Below are positions 48,207 through 60,711 of a DNA stretch of 64,000 nt, piece after piece. Every line of letters begins with the position of its first letter. Positions within the stretch are counted from its first letter, which is position 1. The stretch is from Mesorhizobium loti (lineage in GTDB: Bacteria; Pseudomonadota; Alphaproteobacteria; Rhizobiales; Rhizobiaceae), in assembly GCA_014189435.1 (NCBI GenBank), contig CP050293.1, positions 7,151,001-7,215,000 on the forward strand, in the 5' to 3' direction. The position numbers and the translations under genes are program-made. The notes beneath the pieces are model-generated. The model had not been told where the DNA came from, searched no databases, and worked only from the letters and a program-made list of their open reading frames with translations.

Positions 48207-49460
48207 ATGGCGCGCATCGTGATGAAATTCGGCGGAACCTCCGTCGCCGACATCGCCCGCATCCGCAACGTGGCGCGTCACGTCAAACGCGAGGTCGATG
48301 CCGGCCATGAGGTGGCGGTGGTCGTTTCGGCGATGGCAGGCAAGACCAATGAACTGGTCGGCTGGACGCGCGAGGCCTCGCCGATGCACGACGCACGCGA
48401 ATATGACGCGGTCGTCGCTTCCGGCGAACAGGTCACGGCCGGCCTTCTGGCAATCACCTTGCAGAACATGGGCGTGCATGCCCGTTCGTGGCAGGGCTGG
48501 CAGATTCCGATCAAGACCGACAATGCGCATGGCGCGGCGCGCATCCTCGACATCGACGGTGCCTTCCTGGTCAAGCGCTTCGGCGAGGGCCAGGTGGCGG
48601 TGATCGCCGGTTTCCAGGGCATCGGCCCGGACAATCGCATAGCCACGCTCGGCCGCGGCGGCTCCGACACCAGCGCGGTGGCCATCGCCGCGGCGGTCAA
48701 GGCCGACCGTTGCGACATCTACACCGACGTCGACGGGGTCTACACCACCGATCCGCGCATGGAGCCCAAGGCGCGGCGGCTGGCCAAGATCTCGTTCGAG
48801 GAAATGCTTGAAATGGCCTCGCTCGGCGCCAAGGTTCTGCAGGTGCGTTCGGTCGAGCTTGCCATGGTGCACCGGGTGCGCACCTTCGTGCGGTCGTCCT
48901 TCGACGATCCCGATGCGCCCGGAATGGGGGATTTGCTCAATCCGCCCGGAACGCTCATTTGCGACGAGGAAGAGATCGTGGAACAGCAGGTCGTCACCGG
49001 AATTGCCTATGCCAAGGACGAGGCGCAGATTTCGCTGCGCCGGGTCGGCGACAGGCCGGGCGTTGCCGCCGGCATCTTCGGGCCGCTGGCCGAGGCCAAC
49101 ATCAATGTCGACATGATCGTCCAGAACATTTCCGAGGACGGCAAGTTCACCGACATGACCTTCACCGTGCCGTCGGGCGATGTCGACAAGGCGCTCGCCG
49201 TGCTCGAGCGGCTGAAAGCCGAGATCGGCTACGATGTCGTGCAGTCGGAAGCCGGCATGTCGAAGGTTTCGGTCATCGGCATCGGCATGAGGAGCCATGC
49301 CGGCGTCGCCGCCACCGCTTTCAAGGCGCTGGCCGACAAGTCGATCAACATCCGCGCCATCACGACCTCCGAGATCAAGATTTCGATCCTGATCGACGGT
49401 CCGTACACCGAACTTGCGGTTCGTACTTTGCATTCCGTCTACGGTCTGGATAAGCAGTAG
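48207..49460 (+). CDS. lysC: Aspartate kinase
   Basis: A 417-residue aspartokinase, first step of the Lys-Thr-Met pathway. The N-terminal KFGGTSVAD and DVDGVYTTDPR regions bind ATP and aspartate, and two C-terminal ACT domains (about 265-410) carry feedback control. The chosen start is MARIVMKFGG. ptsP follows by about 80 bp. In related genomes ubiG and lysC are often adjacent and divergent; here two signalling genes lie between. Confidence 0.96.
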   Translation: MARIVMKFGGTSVADIARIRNVARHVKREVDAGHEVAVVVSAMAGKTNELVGWTREASPMHDAREYDAVVASGEQVTAGLLAITLQNMGVHARSWQGWQIPIKTDNAHGAARILDIDGAFLVKRFGEGQVAVIAGFQGIGPDNRIATLGRGGSDTSAVAIAAAVKADRCDIYTDVDGVYTTDPRMEPKARRLAKISFEEMLEMASLGAKVLQVRSVELAMVHRVRTFVRSSFDDPDAPGMGDLLNPPGTLICDEEEIVEQQVVTGIAYAKDEAQISLRRVGDRPGVAAGIFGPLAEANINVDMIVQNISEDGKFTDMTFTVPSGDVDKALAVLERLKAEIGYDVVQSEAGMSKVSVIGIGMRSHAGVAATAFKALADKSINIRAITTSEIKISILIDGPYTELAVRTLHSVYGLDKQ

Positions 49461-49543
49461 CGAGAACGATTTGAGTTGTTGCGTGTGCGCCGGTCGCAGT
49501 GGAAACTGCGGCGGGCAGAATGCCCATTGGAGAAGAAGCCGCG

Positions 49544-51814
49544 ATGCGTGATCAGGCCAGTGGCCCGCGCGTTTTGCTGAAACGGCTCCGCGAGCTCATG
49601 CAGGAGCCGCTGGAGCCGCAGGAGCGGCTTGACCGGATCGTGCGCGACATCGCCTCCAACATGGTCGCCGAAGTGTGCTCGCTTTATGTGCTGCGCGCCG
49701 ATTCGGTGCTCGAACTCTACGCCACCGAAGGTTTGAACCCGAACGCCGTCCACCTGGCGCAGTTGCGATTGGGGCAAGGCCTGGTCGGCACGATCGCGGC
49801 CAGCGCGCGGCCACTCAACCTCTCCAATGCCCAGGAACACCCGGCTTTCGCCTATCTGCCGGAGACCGGGGAAGAGATCTACAACTCGTTCCTCGGCGTG
49901 CCGGTGCTGCGGGCAGGGCGCACGCTGGGCGTGCTTGTGGTGCAGAACAAGACCATGCGGCATTACCGCGACGACGAGGTCGAGGCGCTCGAAACCACGG
50001 CGATGGTGATCGCCGAGATGATCGCCACCGGCGATCTGGCGCGGCTGACCAGGCCCGGCCTCGAGCTCGATCTGCGCCGTCCGGTCAGCTTCACCGGCCT
50101 GTCCTTCAATGACGGCGTCGGGCTTGGCCATGTCGTGTTGCACGAGCCGCGTATCGTCGTCACCAATCTGTTCAACGAGGACAGCGAGGAAGAGGTTCGC
50201 CGGCTCGAAACCTCGCTCGGCTCGCTCAGGCTCTCGATAGATGACATGCTGGAGCGCCGCGACGTCGCCTTCGAGGGCGAGCATCGCCAGGTGCTGGAAG
50301 CCTATCGCATGTTCGCCAACGACCGCGGCTGGGTGCGCCGGCTGGAAGAGGCGATCCGCAACGGCCTGACGGCGGAAGCAGCCGTTGAAAAGGTGCAGAG
50401 CGACATGCGCGCCCGCATGCTGCACATGACCGATCCCTATCTGCGCGAGCGGATGAGCGATTTCGACGACCTCGCCAACCGCCTTCTGCGCCAGCTGATG
50501 GGACGTGGGCCGGAGGATGTCGCCGCATCGCTGCCGAAGGACGCCATCATCGTCGCCCGTTCGATGGGGGCCGCCGAGCTGCTCGACTATCCCAGGGACA
50601 AGATGCGCGGGCTGGTGCTCGAGGATGGTGCTGCGACCAGCCACGTCGTCATCGTCGCGCGGGCCATGGGCATCCCTGTCGCCGGCCAGATGAAGGGCGC
50701 CGTTTCCATGGCGGAAAACGGCGACGCCATCATCGTCGACGGCGAAGAGGGCGTGATCCATTTGCGGCCGCAGCCCGATCTCGAAGCCGCCTATGCCGAA
50801 AAGGTGCGTTTCCGGGCGCGCCGGCAAGAGGTCTATCGCGAGCTGCGCAAGAAGCCGTCGACGACCAGGGACGGTGTCCAGGTCGATCTGCTGATGAATG
50901 CCGGTCTTGCCGTCGACCTGCCGCAGCTGGCCGAAGCGGGTGCGGCCGGCATCGGCCTGTTCCGCACCGAACTGCAATTCATGGTCGCCTCGACATTTCC
51001 CCGTGCCGAAGCCCAGGAAAAGCTCTACCGCGACGTGCTCGAGGCTGCACGCGGCAAGCCGGTCACCTTCCGCACCATCGATATTGGCGGCGACAAGGTG
51101 CTGCCCTATTTCAAGGGCTCGATCCAGGAAGAGAACCCGGCGCTCGGCTGGCGGGCGATCCGCCTGACGCTTGACCGGCCGGGGCTGCTGCGCACCCAGA
51201 TCCGCGCTCTGCTCAAGGCCAGTGGCGGGCGTGAATTGAAGCTTATGCTGCCGATGGTGACCGAACTTGGCGAGATCGCCCAGGCGCGCGAGATCATCGA
51301 CCGCGAAGTGCGGCATCTGTCGCGTTTTGCCCATCATTTGCCAACCAGCCTGAAGCTGGGTGCGATGCTTGAAGTGCCGTCGCTCCTGTTCCAGCTCGAC
51401 GAACTGATGAAGGCGGTCGACTTCGTCTCGGTAGGCTCGAACGATCTGTTCCAGTTCGTCATGGCTGTCGACCGCGGCAACACGCAATTGGCCAACCGCT
51501 TCGACACGCTGTCGGCGCCGTTCCTGCGCGTCCTGAAGCAGATCGCCGATGCCGGTGTCCGCAACCACACGCCGGTCACCCTGTGCGGCGAACTCGCCGG
51601 CAAACCCATTTCCGCCATGGCGCTGATCGGCCTCGGCTTCCGTTCGATCTCGATGTCACCGGCTTCGATCGGCCCGGTCAAGGCAATGCTGACGGAACTG
51701 CCGCTGGATGAGTTGGAGGCGTTCTTCGACGACAATCTGATGGCGCCGGCGCAGGGCTTGCCGATGCGGGCGCTGCTGCAGGCCTTCGCCGACGACCGTT
51801 CGATTCCATTGTAG
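49544..51814 (+). CDS. ptsP: PEP-protein phosphotransferase of the nitrogen PTS (EI-Ntr)
   Basis: A 756-residue protein beginning with a GAF domain (about 20-165) and continuing with a PTS enzyme I core. The phospho-His lies in [15 protein letters not shown]; the PEP-binding site has [10 protein letters not shown] and later the LCGELAGKP motif. It starts the EI-Ntr to NPr to EIIA-Ntr cascade that links nitrogen or carbon status to potassium and stress regulation. The ATG at 49499 adds 15 residues and is less likely. Confidence 0.93.
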   Translation: MRDQASGPRVLLKRLRELMQEPLEPQERLDRIVRDIASNMVAEVCSLYVLRADSVLELYATEGLNPNAVHLAQLRLGQGLVGTIAASARPLNLSNAQEHPAFAYLPETGEEIYNSFLGVPVLRAGRTLGVLVVQNKTMRHYRDDEVEALETTAMVIAEMIATGDLARLTRPGLELDLRRPVSFTGLSFNDGVGLGHVVLHEPRIVVTNLFNEDSEEEVRRLETSLGSLRLSIDDMLERRDVAFEGEHRQVLEAYRMFANDRGWVRRLEEAIRNGLTAEAAVEKVQSDMRARMLHMTDPYLRERMSDFDDLANRLLRQLMGRGPEDVAASLPKDAIIVARSMGAAELLDYPRDKMRGLVLEDGAATSHVVIVARAMGIPVAGQMKGAVSMAENGDAIIVDGEEGVIHLRPQPDLEAAYAEKVRFRARRQEVYRELRKKPSTTRDGVQVDLLMNAGLAVDLPQLAEAGAAGIGLFRTELQFMVASTFPRAEAQEKLYRDVLEAARGKPVTFRTIDIGGDKVLPYFKGSIQEENPALGWRAIRLTLDRPGLLRTQIRALLKASGGRELKLMLPMVTELGEIAQAREIIDREVRHLSRFAHHLPTSLKLGAMLEVPSLLFQLDELMKAVDFVSVGSNDLFQFVMAVDRGNTQLANRFDTLSAPFLRVLKQIADAGVRNHTPVTLCGELAGKPISAMALIGLGFRSISMSPASIGPVKAMLTELPLDELEAFFDDNLMAPAQGLPMRALLQAFADDRSIPL

Positions 51815-51824
51815 TACCCTCATC

Positions 51825-52904
51825 ATGGTCAACCTGCCCCGCGATCGTATGGATCAAGTCGTCAAGCGTTTCGAGATGCTCGAAGCGCAGATGTCGGCCG
51901 GCCCGGCGGCCGATGCCTATGTGCGCATGGCGTCCGAATATGCCGAAATCCAGGACATGGTAGCCAAGGTCAGGGCACTGCGCCTGGCCGAGCATGAGCA
52001 GGCCGACCTCGAAGCCATGCTTGCCGACAAGGGCACCGACGCCGAGATGCGGGCGCTCGCCGAGGCCGACCTGCCGGAGGTCGAGGATCGCATCGAAACG
52101 CTGCAGAAGGACATCCAGATCCTGCTGTTGCCCAAGGATGCCGCCGACGACAAGAACGCCATTCTCGAAATCCGCGCCGGCACCGGCGGCGATGAGGCGG
52201 CGCTTTTCGCCGGCGACCTGTTTCGGATGTATGAGCGCTACGCCGCCGAACGCGGCTGGCGTTTCGAGACGGCCTCGGCCAGCGATGGCGATGCCGGCGG
52301 TTTCAAGGAAATCATCGCCACGGTGTCGGGCAAGGGCGTCTTCGCGCATCTGAAATTCGAATCCGGCGTGCACCGTGTGCAGCGTGTGCCGGCGACTGAG
52401 GCCAGCGGGCGCATCCACACGTCGGCGGCAACCGTCGCGGTGCTGCCCGAAGCCGAAGAGGTCGACATCGACATCAGGGCCGAAGACATCCGCATCGACA
52501 CGATGCGCGCCTCGGGCTCGGGCGGCCAGCACGTCAACACCACCGATTCGGCTGTCCGCATCACCCATTTGCCGACCGGCATCATGGTGGTGCAAGCGGA
52601 AAAGTCGCAGCACCAGAATCGCGCCAAGGCGATGCAGATCCTGCGCGCCCGGCTCTATGACCTCGAACGCGGCAAGGCGGATGAGGAGCGCTCCGAATCG
52701 CGCAAGTCGCAGGTCGGTTCCGGCGACCGCTCGGAACGCATCCGGACCTACAATTTCCCGCAAGGCCGCGTCACCGACCACCGCATCAACCTGACGCTCT
52801 ACAAGCTCGACCGGGTAATGATGGGCGAACTCGACGAGATCATCAACGCGCTGATCGCCGATCACCAGTCGAAGCTGCTCGCCGATATCGGCATCGATGG
52901 CTGA
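51825..52904 (+). CDS. prfA: Peptide chain release factor 1
   Basis: A 359-residue RF1 that terminates at UAA and UAG. The GGQ peptidyl-hydrolysis motif is in [16 protein letters not shown]. The stop-codon-recognition region is of RF1 type. It begins 11 bp after ptsP and overlaps prmC by 8 bp, so ptsP-prfA-prmC form one unit. Confidence 0.97.
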   Translation: MVNLPRDRMDQVVKRFEMLEAQMSAGPAADAYVRMASEYAEIQDMVAKVRALRLAEHEQADLEAMLADKGTDAEMRALAEADLPEVEDRIETLQKDIQILLLPKDAADDKNAILEIRAGTGGDEAALFAGDLFRMYERYAAERGWRFETASASDGDAGGFKEIIATVSGKGVFAHLKFESGVHRVQRVPATEASGRIHTSAATVAVLPEAEEVDIDIRAEDIRIDTMRASGSGGQHVNTTDSAVRITHLPTGIMVVQAEKSQHQNRAKAMQILRARLYDLERGKADEERSESRKSQVGSGDRSERIRTYNFPQGRVTDHRINLTLYKLDRVMMGELDEIINALIADHQSKLLADIGIDG

Positions 52905-53769
52905 TCCCGAGACGCTGGGGCAGGTGCTGCGGGAAGCGCAGGCTCGGCTTGCCGCTGTCGCTATCGATGACCCGGCGCTCGATGCGAGGCTGATCGTCGA
53001 GCATTTTTCCGGTACGACCCGCACGCAAGCCATCGCGGACCCCGAACGCAAGGTCGACGCCGGCGTTGTTGCCGAAATCGATGCCGCCTTGCGACGCCGC
53101 GCCGGTGGCGAGCCGGTGCACCGCATCCTCGGCTATCGAGAATTCTACGGTTTGCGCCTGTCGCTGTCGCCGGAAACGCTGGAACCGCGGCCGGATACCG
53201 AAACGCTGGTCGATGCGATGCTGCCTTTCGTCAGGGCCTTGGCAGTCCGGGAAGGAGAATGCCGCATTCTCGATCTTGGCACCGGCACCGGCGCCATTGC
53301 ACTGGCCCTGCTCAGCGCCGTGCCGACAGCCAACGCCACCGGCGTCGATCTGTCCGCGGGTGCGCTGGCGACGGCAACCCGCAATGCCGGGCAACTGGGC
53401 CTTGCGGGCCGGTTCACGGCGCTCCAGTCGAACTGGTTCGAAAAAGTTTCCGGCCGGTACCATGTAATTGCCGCAAACCCTCCCTATATACCTTCCGAAG
53501 ACATTGGAAATCTGCAGGACGAAGTCCGCAATTTCGACCCGCGCCTGGCCTTGGATGGCGGCGCGGACGGTCTGAACCCCTACAGGATCATCGCCGCGGA
53601 GGCGGCAAGGTTTTTGGAAACTGAAGGCAGGATTGCGGTCGAGATCGGCCATACACAGTGCAATGAGGTCTGCGAAATATTCGCTGTCGCCGGCTATAGG
53701 CCGGGCGGTGTTTTTCGCGACCTTGGTGGAAACGACAGGGTTATTGTCTTTGAAAGGATAAAGCCTTGA
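52897..53769 (+). CDS. prmC: Release factor glutamine methyltransferase
   Basis: A 290-residue PrmC (HemK) that methylates the GGQ glutamine of release factors. SAM motif I is [12 protein letters not shown] and the catalytic NPPY motif is in [11 protein letters not shown]. It overlaps prfA by 8 bp, the expected coupling of modifier and substrate. Confidence 0.96.
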   Translation: MADPETLGQVLREAQARLAAVAIDDPALDARLIVEHFSGTTRTQAIADPERKVDAGVVAEIDAALRRRAGGEPVHRILGYREFYGLRLSLSPETLEPRPDTETLVDAMLPFVRALAVREGECRILDLGTGTGAIALALLSAVPTANATGVDLSAGALATATRNAGQLGLAGRFTALQSNWFEKVSGRYHVIAANPPYIPSEDIGNLQDEVRNFDPRLALDGGADGLNPYRIIAAEAARFLETEGRIAVEIGHTQCNEVCEIFAVAGYRPGGVFRDLGGNDRVIVFERIKP

Positions 53770-54072
53770 CGCAGTGCAAAAAAGCGCTTGGCAATGCCGG
53801 GGAATGCGGCTAGGGTCGCCTTAACCGGATGAGACGAAGCAGGCAGTGCTCTTAGCGATTCGGTTTTCCTTTGAAATAGCTGCCTTCTTGCGCAAACGAT
53901 GCCCAAGCTTCGTGCGGGAATCGTCCGGCAAGTGATGTAACCGGAACAGGATGGCACGTGGCGCCAACGCAATCGATGCGGGCGAACGCCGGTGAAGAGA
54001 CGAAACGGCTGGCTGCATGAGCGCCTCCGTTCGTGAAGAGTTTTTCGAAAATTTCAAAATGAAGAGAGTTTG
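53770..54072. other. 303-bp intergenic region before the DUF4167 gene
   Basis: No convincing coding frame. A few short stem candidates and a GAAGAGAG Shine-Dalgarno (54061-54068) just before the DUF4167 ATG are present. I see no clear terminator for prmC and no small RNA. Confidence 0.4.
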
Positions 54073-55024
54073 ATGAGGCCACAACAGCAGAACAGGCGCA
54101 TGCGCGGTCGCAACAACAATGGCGGCGGCGGTGGTAACAATAACAACAATAATAACAACAACAACCGCAAGGGACCTAATCCCCCTGACGCGCAACTACG
54201 AGAGCAATGGCCCGGACGTGAAGATCCGCGGTTCGGCTCAGCAGATCGCCGAAAAATACGCCACCCTTGCCCGTGATGCGCAAAGCTCCGGCGATCGGGT
54301 CATGGCGGAGAACTATCTCCAGCACGCCGAGCATTACAACCGCATCATCGCGGCCGCGCAGGCGCAGATGCCGATCCAGAACGCGCAGCAGAATCGCGAT
54401 GATTTCGACGATGACGGCGACGAGGATCGCGACGATTTCGACAATGCCGGCAACAACAGCAACACTGTCTCCGATGCTCAGGTTCCGGTGGCCAACCATG
54501 GCGCCGGCCCGCAGCCGGTCATCGAAGGCATGCCGGCCGAGGTCGCGCTCAACCGGGAAGGTGGCCGCGAGAACCGCGATAACAATGGTAGCCGTGACAA
54601 CAATGGCCGCAACAATGGTGGCCGCGACAACAATGGCGCACGCCATCGCGATCGTCGCCCCAATGGCGGTTACGGCCAGAACGGCCAGCGCGACTTCGGT
54701 TCGTCCGTGGAGCAAGGTGGTCAGCCCCAGCGCAACGAGGCTCCGATCGAGGCCGAAGCCGCTTCGCCGACCGAGTCCGTTGCAGCGGCCGAACCGGCTC
54801 CGTTGTTCGAGAACCTGTCGCCGGCAGGTCTTGCCGCCCAGGCCGAACTCAACGAGGCGGCCGCCGAAAGCGGTGCTGCCCGTCGCCCGAGGCGTCCGCG
54901 CCGTCCGCGCGTGAATGCCGATCAGGTCGACGGCGGCAGCGATAATGCCGATACCGGCGCGGTGGCAGCTAGCCCGGTCGACAGCGGCAATGCCGAACCG
55001 GTCATTGTCGACATCGACAACTGA
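54073..55024 (+). CDS. DUF4167 protein gene, reading frame shifted by one base
   Basis: Asn-rich, RNA-binding-like alphaproteobacterial protein of unknown function. The first frame (ATG 54073) gives MRPQQQNRRMRGRNNN, a Gly/Asn run and RKGPNP, the conserved DUF4167 start. The conserved continuation (LTRNYESNGPDVKIRGSAQQ) is in the next frame. The shift occurs at a five-C run (54181-54185); four C would give one uninterrupted 316-residue protein. The rest is acidic, Asn/Arg-rich and low complexity. This is a sequencing error, a genuine mutation or a shift site; the first frame alone stops at 54276. Confidence 0.8.
54136..54165 (+). repeat. AAY trinucleotide run encoding an asparagine tract
   Basis: Ten consecutive Asn codons (AAC or AAT) follow a GGC/GGT glycine run. 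The tract is a length-variable microsatellite and lies 15 bp upstream of the frame interruption at 54181-54185. Confidence 0.8.
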
Positions 55025-55049
55025 TCGAACGACATTTCAAGGCGTTGAG

Positions 55050-55080
55050 CGGCGGGGAGAAATCTCCGCCGTTTTTGTTT
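55050..55080 (+). terminator. Terminator after the DUF4167 gene
   Basis: CGGC (55050-55053) pairs with GCCG (55068-55071), and GGAG with CTCC, with a two-G bulge and an AAAT loop. TTTTTG follows. Confidence 0.65.
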
Positions 55081-55123
55081 TGGGCGGCGGTGCAATATTA
55101 TGCGGTTGCCGGTATCGAGACGT

Positions 55124-55152
55124 CTTGAGGGTTCGGGGCCTGTGCACCATAT
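55124..55152 (+). promoter_or_regulatory. Sigma-32 (RpoH) promoter of clpB
   Basis: CTTGAG (55124-55129) and CCATAT (55147-55152) are 17 nt apart, close to the alphaproteobacterial heat-shock consensus CTTGAA-N17-CCATAT, about 93 bp before the clpB ATG. Confidence 0.8.
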
Positions 55153-55244
55153 CAGCCTCAACTGGACCCGGCTCGAATGGGCGGGTCCGTCACCGCAATC
55201 GGATCCGGTGCCGCAAAGCGGGCCGGTGATGGAAGGAGACAGAT

Positions 55245-57851
<2,607 letters not shown>

Positions 57852-57855
57852 TCCT

Positions 57856-57890
57856 AACGCCGCGCGTCCATGCTGGACGCGCGGCGTTTT
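57856..57890 (+). terminator. Rho-independent terminator after clpB
   Basis: A perfect 15-bp stem (AACGCCGCGCGTCCA at 57856-57870, complement at 57874-57888) with a TGC loop, followed by TTTT. Confidence 0.92.
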
Positions 57891-57910
57891 CATACAAACG
57901 TGGGGGGCGG

Positions 57911-58276
57911 ATGACACTGGACGACTACAACAGCTTCTGCGCCTCGCTGCCCGCGACAAACCATGTCGTCCAGTGGGGCGGCGCCCATGTCTGGAAGGTC
58001 GGGACCAAGATGTTTGCGATCGGCGGCTGGGACCAGGGCCAGCAGCTCTTCGTTACCTTCAAATGCTCCGATATCGCCTATGATGTGCTCAAGGAGCAGC
58101 CAGGCCTGCGGCCTGCGCCCTATCTCGCCTCGCGCGGCATGACGTGGATCCAGCGTCGGACAAGCCAGAGCATGGATGATGCTGCGCTGAAGGACTATCT
58201 GCGCGAGAGCCATCGCCTTGTCGCCCTGAAGCTTACCAGGCAGGCGCGCAAGGAATTGGGACTCGCCGCAAACTAG
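57911..58276 (+). CDS. MmcQ/YjbR family protein (second copy)
   Basis: A 121-residue protein with LPATNHVVQWGGAHVWKVGT, then GLRPAPYLASRGMTWIQ, the MmcQ/YjbR pattern. It is a distant paralogue of 39802-40140. The function is unknown. It starts 21 bp after the clpB terminator behind a G-rich Shine-Dalgarno. Confidence 0.82.
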   Translation: MTLDDYNSFCASLPATNHVVQWGGAHVWKVGTKMFAIGGWDQGQQLFVTFKCSDIAYDVLKEQPGLRPAPYLASRGMTWIQRRTSQSMDDAALKDYLRESHRLVALKLTRQARKELGLAAN

Positions 58277-58427
58277 CGAATATTCCTCGACGCGCCGGAG
58301 AACCGCCATCTTCATGCCCGGTTCATGTTGGAACCATATGGTGTGTAACTGGTTTGCTGGCGAAGGGGTTCGCCTTACAGGGACACTGCCGGGCGGCGGC
58401 AATTACGGACCGGAGAGTTTGGCTACC

Positions 58428-59951
58428 ATGTTCCGCACGATCTTGACTCTTTCGGCCCTGGCCGTCGGGATGTCCTTTTCAGGCGCGTTCGCCGCCCCGA
58501 CGCAGGACAGCGCGCAGCCGATTGTCCGCGCTGCCAATGATGGCGGCATCCTGCTCGCCCAGGACGGCAATGTGGACATCTATTACGACGCCAGGGGCAA
58601 TCGCGTCATCGTCGATGCCGATTCCGGCAAGGTCATCGCCATCCAGCCGCCGCAGACCCGGCTCGATCGCCGCGTGTTGCGCCGGGAGACGCGTCTGCGC
58701 GAGTTGGGGCGCGCGCCCAACCCCGACGACCGCTACTATCTCGACGATCCGGAAGACATGGCGCGGTTCCGCCGCAAGCAGTTGGAGGAGGAAGGCCGGG
58801 TCATCCCGCCGCCGTCGGACGAATCCGATCCCTACGGGGACAATTCGGTCGACGCCTATCCGCCGGCACCGCAGGACGATGGCAACTACGACAACAATTA
58901 CCCCGATGCGCCGCAGCCGGCAAAACCGGGTACCATCAAGCGTCAGCCGCTGAACGAGGCTTCGATAGACCCTGCCCAGCCGGCAGATTCCACCGAAGAG
59001 GTCGCGCCCGCCGACCAGGCGGCACTGCCGCCCAAGGCTGGCGACAAGACCACTGTCGCCCCGGCGCTTTCGCTGGGAGCGCGCCAGGATGTCGCCGCAC
59101 TTCAGGTGCTGCTCGACCGCGGTGGCGCTTCGCCTGGCGTCATCGATGGGCGTTTCGGTTCGAATGTCGACAAGGCGCTCGCCGCCTACAACCAGATCAC
59201 CGGCAGCAATCTGCGATCGACCGATGCGGTTGGCATCCAGGCGGCACTGGCGCAATCCGGCGGCGATGCCTTCGCCAACTACACCATCACGCCGGAAGAT
59301 GCGGCCGGTCCCTACGTCGCCTCGATCCCTGAAGACTACAGCCAGAAGGCGCAGCTCGACCGCATGGCCTACACGTCGGTGACCGAGGCGCTGGCGGAGC
59401 GCTTCCACATGGACGAGAATTATCTCAAGGCGCTCAACCCGGAGCTCAACTTCAATCGCCCCGGCACGATCATCAAGGTCGCCAATTTCGGCAGGCTGGT
59501 CTCGACGCCGGTTGCCCGCATCGTCGCCGACAAGGACAAGAAAGAGGTTTTCGCCTATGATGCCGGCGGCAAGCTGGTGGCAGCCTATCCCGCCACCATC
59601 GGCTCGTCGGATACGCCGTCGCCGTCCGGCACGCATACGGTGTCGCGCGTCGCGCTCGATCCGAACTACACCTACAACCCCAGCATCAATTTCAAGCAGG
59701 GCCAGAACGACAAGGTCCTGACCATTCCGCCGGGCCCGAACGGCCCGGTCGGCTCGGTCTGGATCGCCCTGGACAAGCCGACCTACGGCATCCACGGCAC
59801 ACCGGACCCATCGAAGATCGGCAAGACCGAAAGCCATGGCTGCGTGCGCCTGACCAACTGGGATGCGCGGGAACTGGCCAAACTGGTGTCGCCAGGTGTG
59901 ACGGTGGAGTTTGTCGGCGGACCTTCAGCCGATGACTTTGCGCAGCAGTGA
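58428..59951 (+). CDS. L,D-transpeptidase (YkuD) with peptidoglycan-binding and LysM-like regions
   Basis: A 507-residue secreted enzyme. Residues 1-22 form a signal peptide (ending AFAA). An acidic, proline-rich linker follows, then a PG-binding-1-like segment (around QDVAALQVLLDRGGASPGVI), a LysM-like stretch (around TEALAERFHMDENYLKALNP) and a YkuD catalytic domain with Cys in ESHGCVRLTNWD. It makes 3-3 cross-links or attaches proteins to peptidoglycan. It overlaps the convergent TMEM175-like gene by 27 bp. Confidence 0.9.
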   Translation: MFRTILTLSALAVGMSFSGAFAAPTQDSAQPIVRAANDGGILLAQDGNVDIYYDARGNRVIVDADSGKVIAIQPPQTRLDRRVLRRETRLRELGRAPNPDDRYYLDDPEDMARFRRKQLEEEGRVIPPPSDESDPYGDNSVDAYPPAPQDDGNYDNNYPDAPQPAKPGTIKRQPLNEASIDPAQPADSTEEVAPADQAALPPKAGDKTTVAPALSLGARQDVAALQVLLDRGGASPGVIDGRFGSNVDKALAAYNQITGSNLRSTDAVGIQAALAQSGGDAFANYTITPEDAAGPYVASIPEDYSQKAQLDRMAYTSVTEALAERFHMDENYLKALNPELNFNRPGTIIKVANFGRLVSTPVARIVADKDKKEVFAYDAGGKLVAAYPATIGSSDTPSPSGTHTVSRVALDPNYTYNPSINFKQGQNDKVLTIPPGPNGPVGSVWIALDKPTYGIHGTPDPSKIGKTESHGCVRLTNWDARELAKLVSPGVTVEFVGGPSADDFAQQ

Positions 59952-60557
59952 ACTGCGAAGTGCGGTGGCATAGACCAACTGCACGACCAGAATGAAGCCG
60001 ATGCCGAGCAAGGGACTGATGAGTGAGAGTGCGGCGCCGAGCGCCCACAGGATTTGTGCCTTGACGATGCGCAGATAGACCGTGCGTTTCGTTTCCGCAT
60101 CGACGTCCTCTGCCACGAAGCCGTTTTTCTCCGCATAGCGCCAGCTGGCGAACAGCGTGACGCCGAGCATCAGCAGATTGAGCCAGTAGACCAGCACCGC
60201 GGTTCTGAACTCGAGGAAGTCTGCCAGAAGGTCGGTCGAGAACGGCAGCAGGGCGATGAAGGCGAGAAAGCAGAGGTTCAGCGTGGCAAGCCGTCTGTCG
60301 GACTTGGCGATCAGACCATGCTGCGCCTGCTGGCCGAACCAGAAGATGGTCAGCGTCAGGAAGCTCAAGGCGTAAGTCAGGAAACGCGGCGCCAGTGCAG
60401 CGATCGCGGCAACCAGCTCGCGTTCGGAATGGATCGCCTTGTGCGCCGGCACCCTGATTTCCAGAACGATCAGGGTGAGCGCGATGGCGAACACCCCGTC
60501 GGTGATGCCGACGATACGGCCGCGTCCCTCCGCCGATGCCTCAAGTGGCCGCTTCAT
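59925..60557 (-). CDS. TMEM175-like membrane protein (DUF1211)
   Basis: A 210-residue membrane protein with about six hydrophobic segments. The N-terminal ITDGVFAIALTLIVLEI matches the first helix of bacterial TMEM175 potassium channels, in which related sequences (SDxxxA) line the pore. Channel activity is inferred from the family. It converges with the L,D-transpeptidase gene and overlaps it at the 3' end. Confidence 0.82.
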   Translation of the reverse strand: MKRPLEASAEGRGRIVGITDGVFAIALTLIVLEIRVPAHKAIHSERELVAAIAALAPRFLTYALSFLTLTIFWFGQQAQHGLIAKSDRRLATLNLCFLAFIALLPFSTDLLADFLEFRTAVLVYWLNLLMLGVTLFASWRYAEKNGFVAEDVDAETKRTVYLRIVKAQILWALGAALSLISPLLGIGFILVVQLVYATALRSSLLRKVIG

Positions 60558-60711
60558 CGATGTCTCCCCGCCTGCATCTTTCCAGAAAACCTAGCACGGC
60601 TGCCGCCGTTTGCATCCGGATAGGGGGCGACCCTGGCCAACTGGCTGGTTTCAAGGACGGCAAGCCACTGGCCGGTTGTTGCCTGTGCGCTGGGGGTCTA
60701 AGCAAGGTTCC

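Noticed and set aside
49439..51568. A 709-codon open frame on the minus strand
   Set aside because: Antisense to ptsP; His- and Asp-rich artefact composition.
54119..55024. Downstream ATG as the true DUF4167 start
   Set aside because: It would read the Asn/Gly tract as Thr/Ile and omit the conserved N-terminus, so the frame shift at 54181-54185 is the better explanation.
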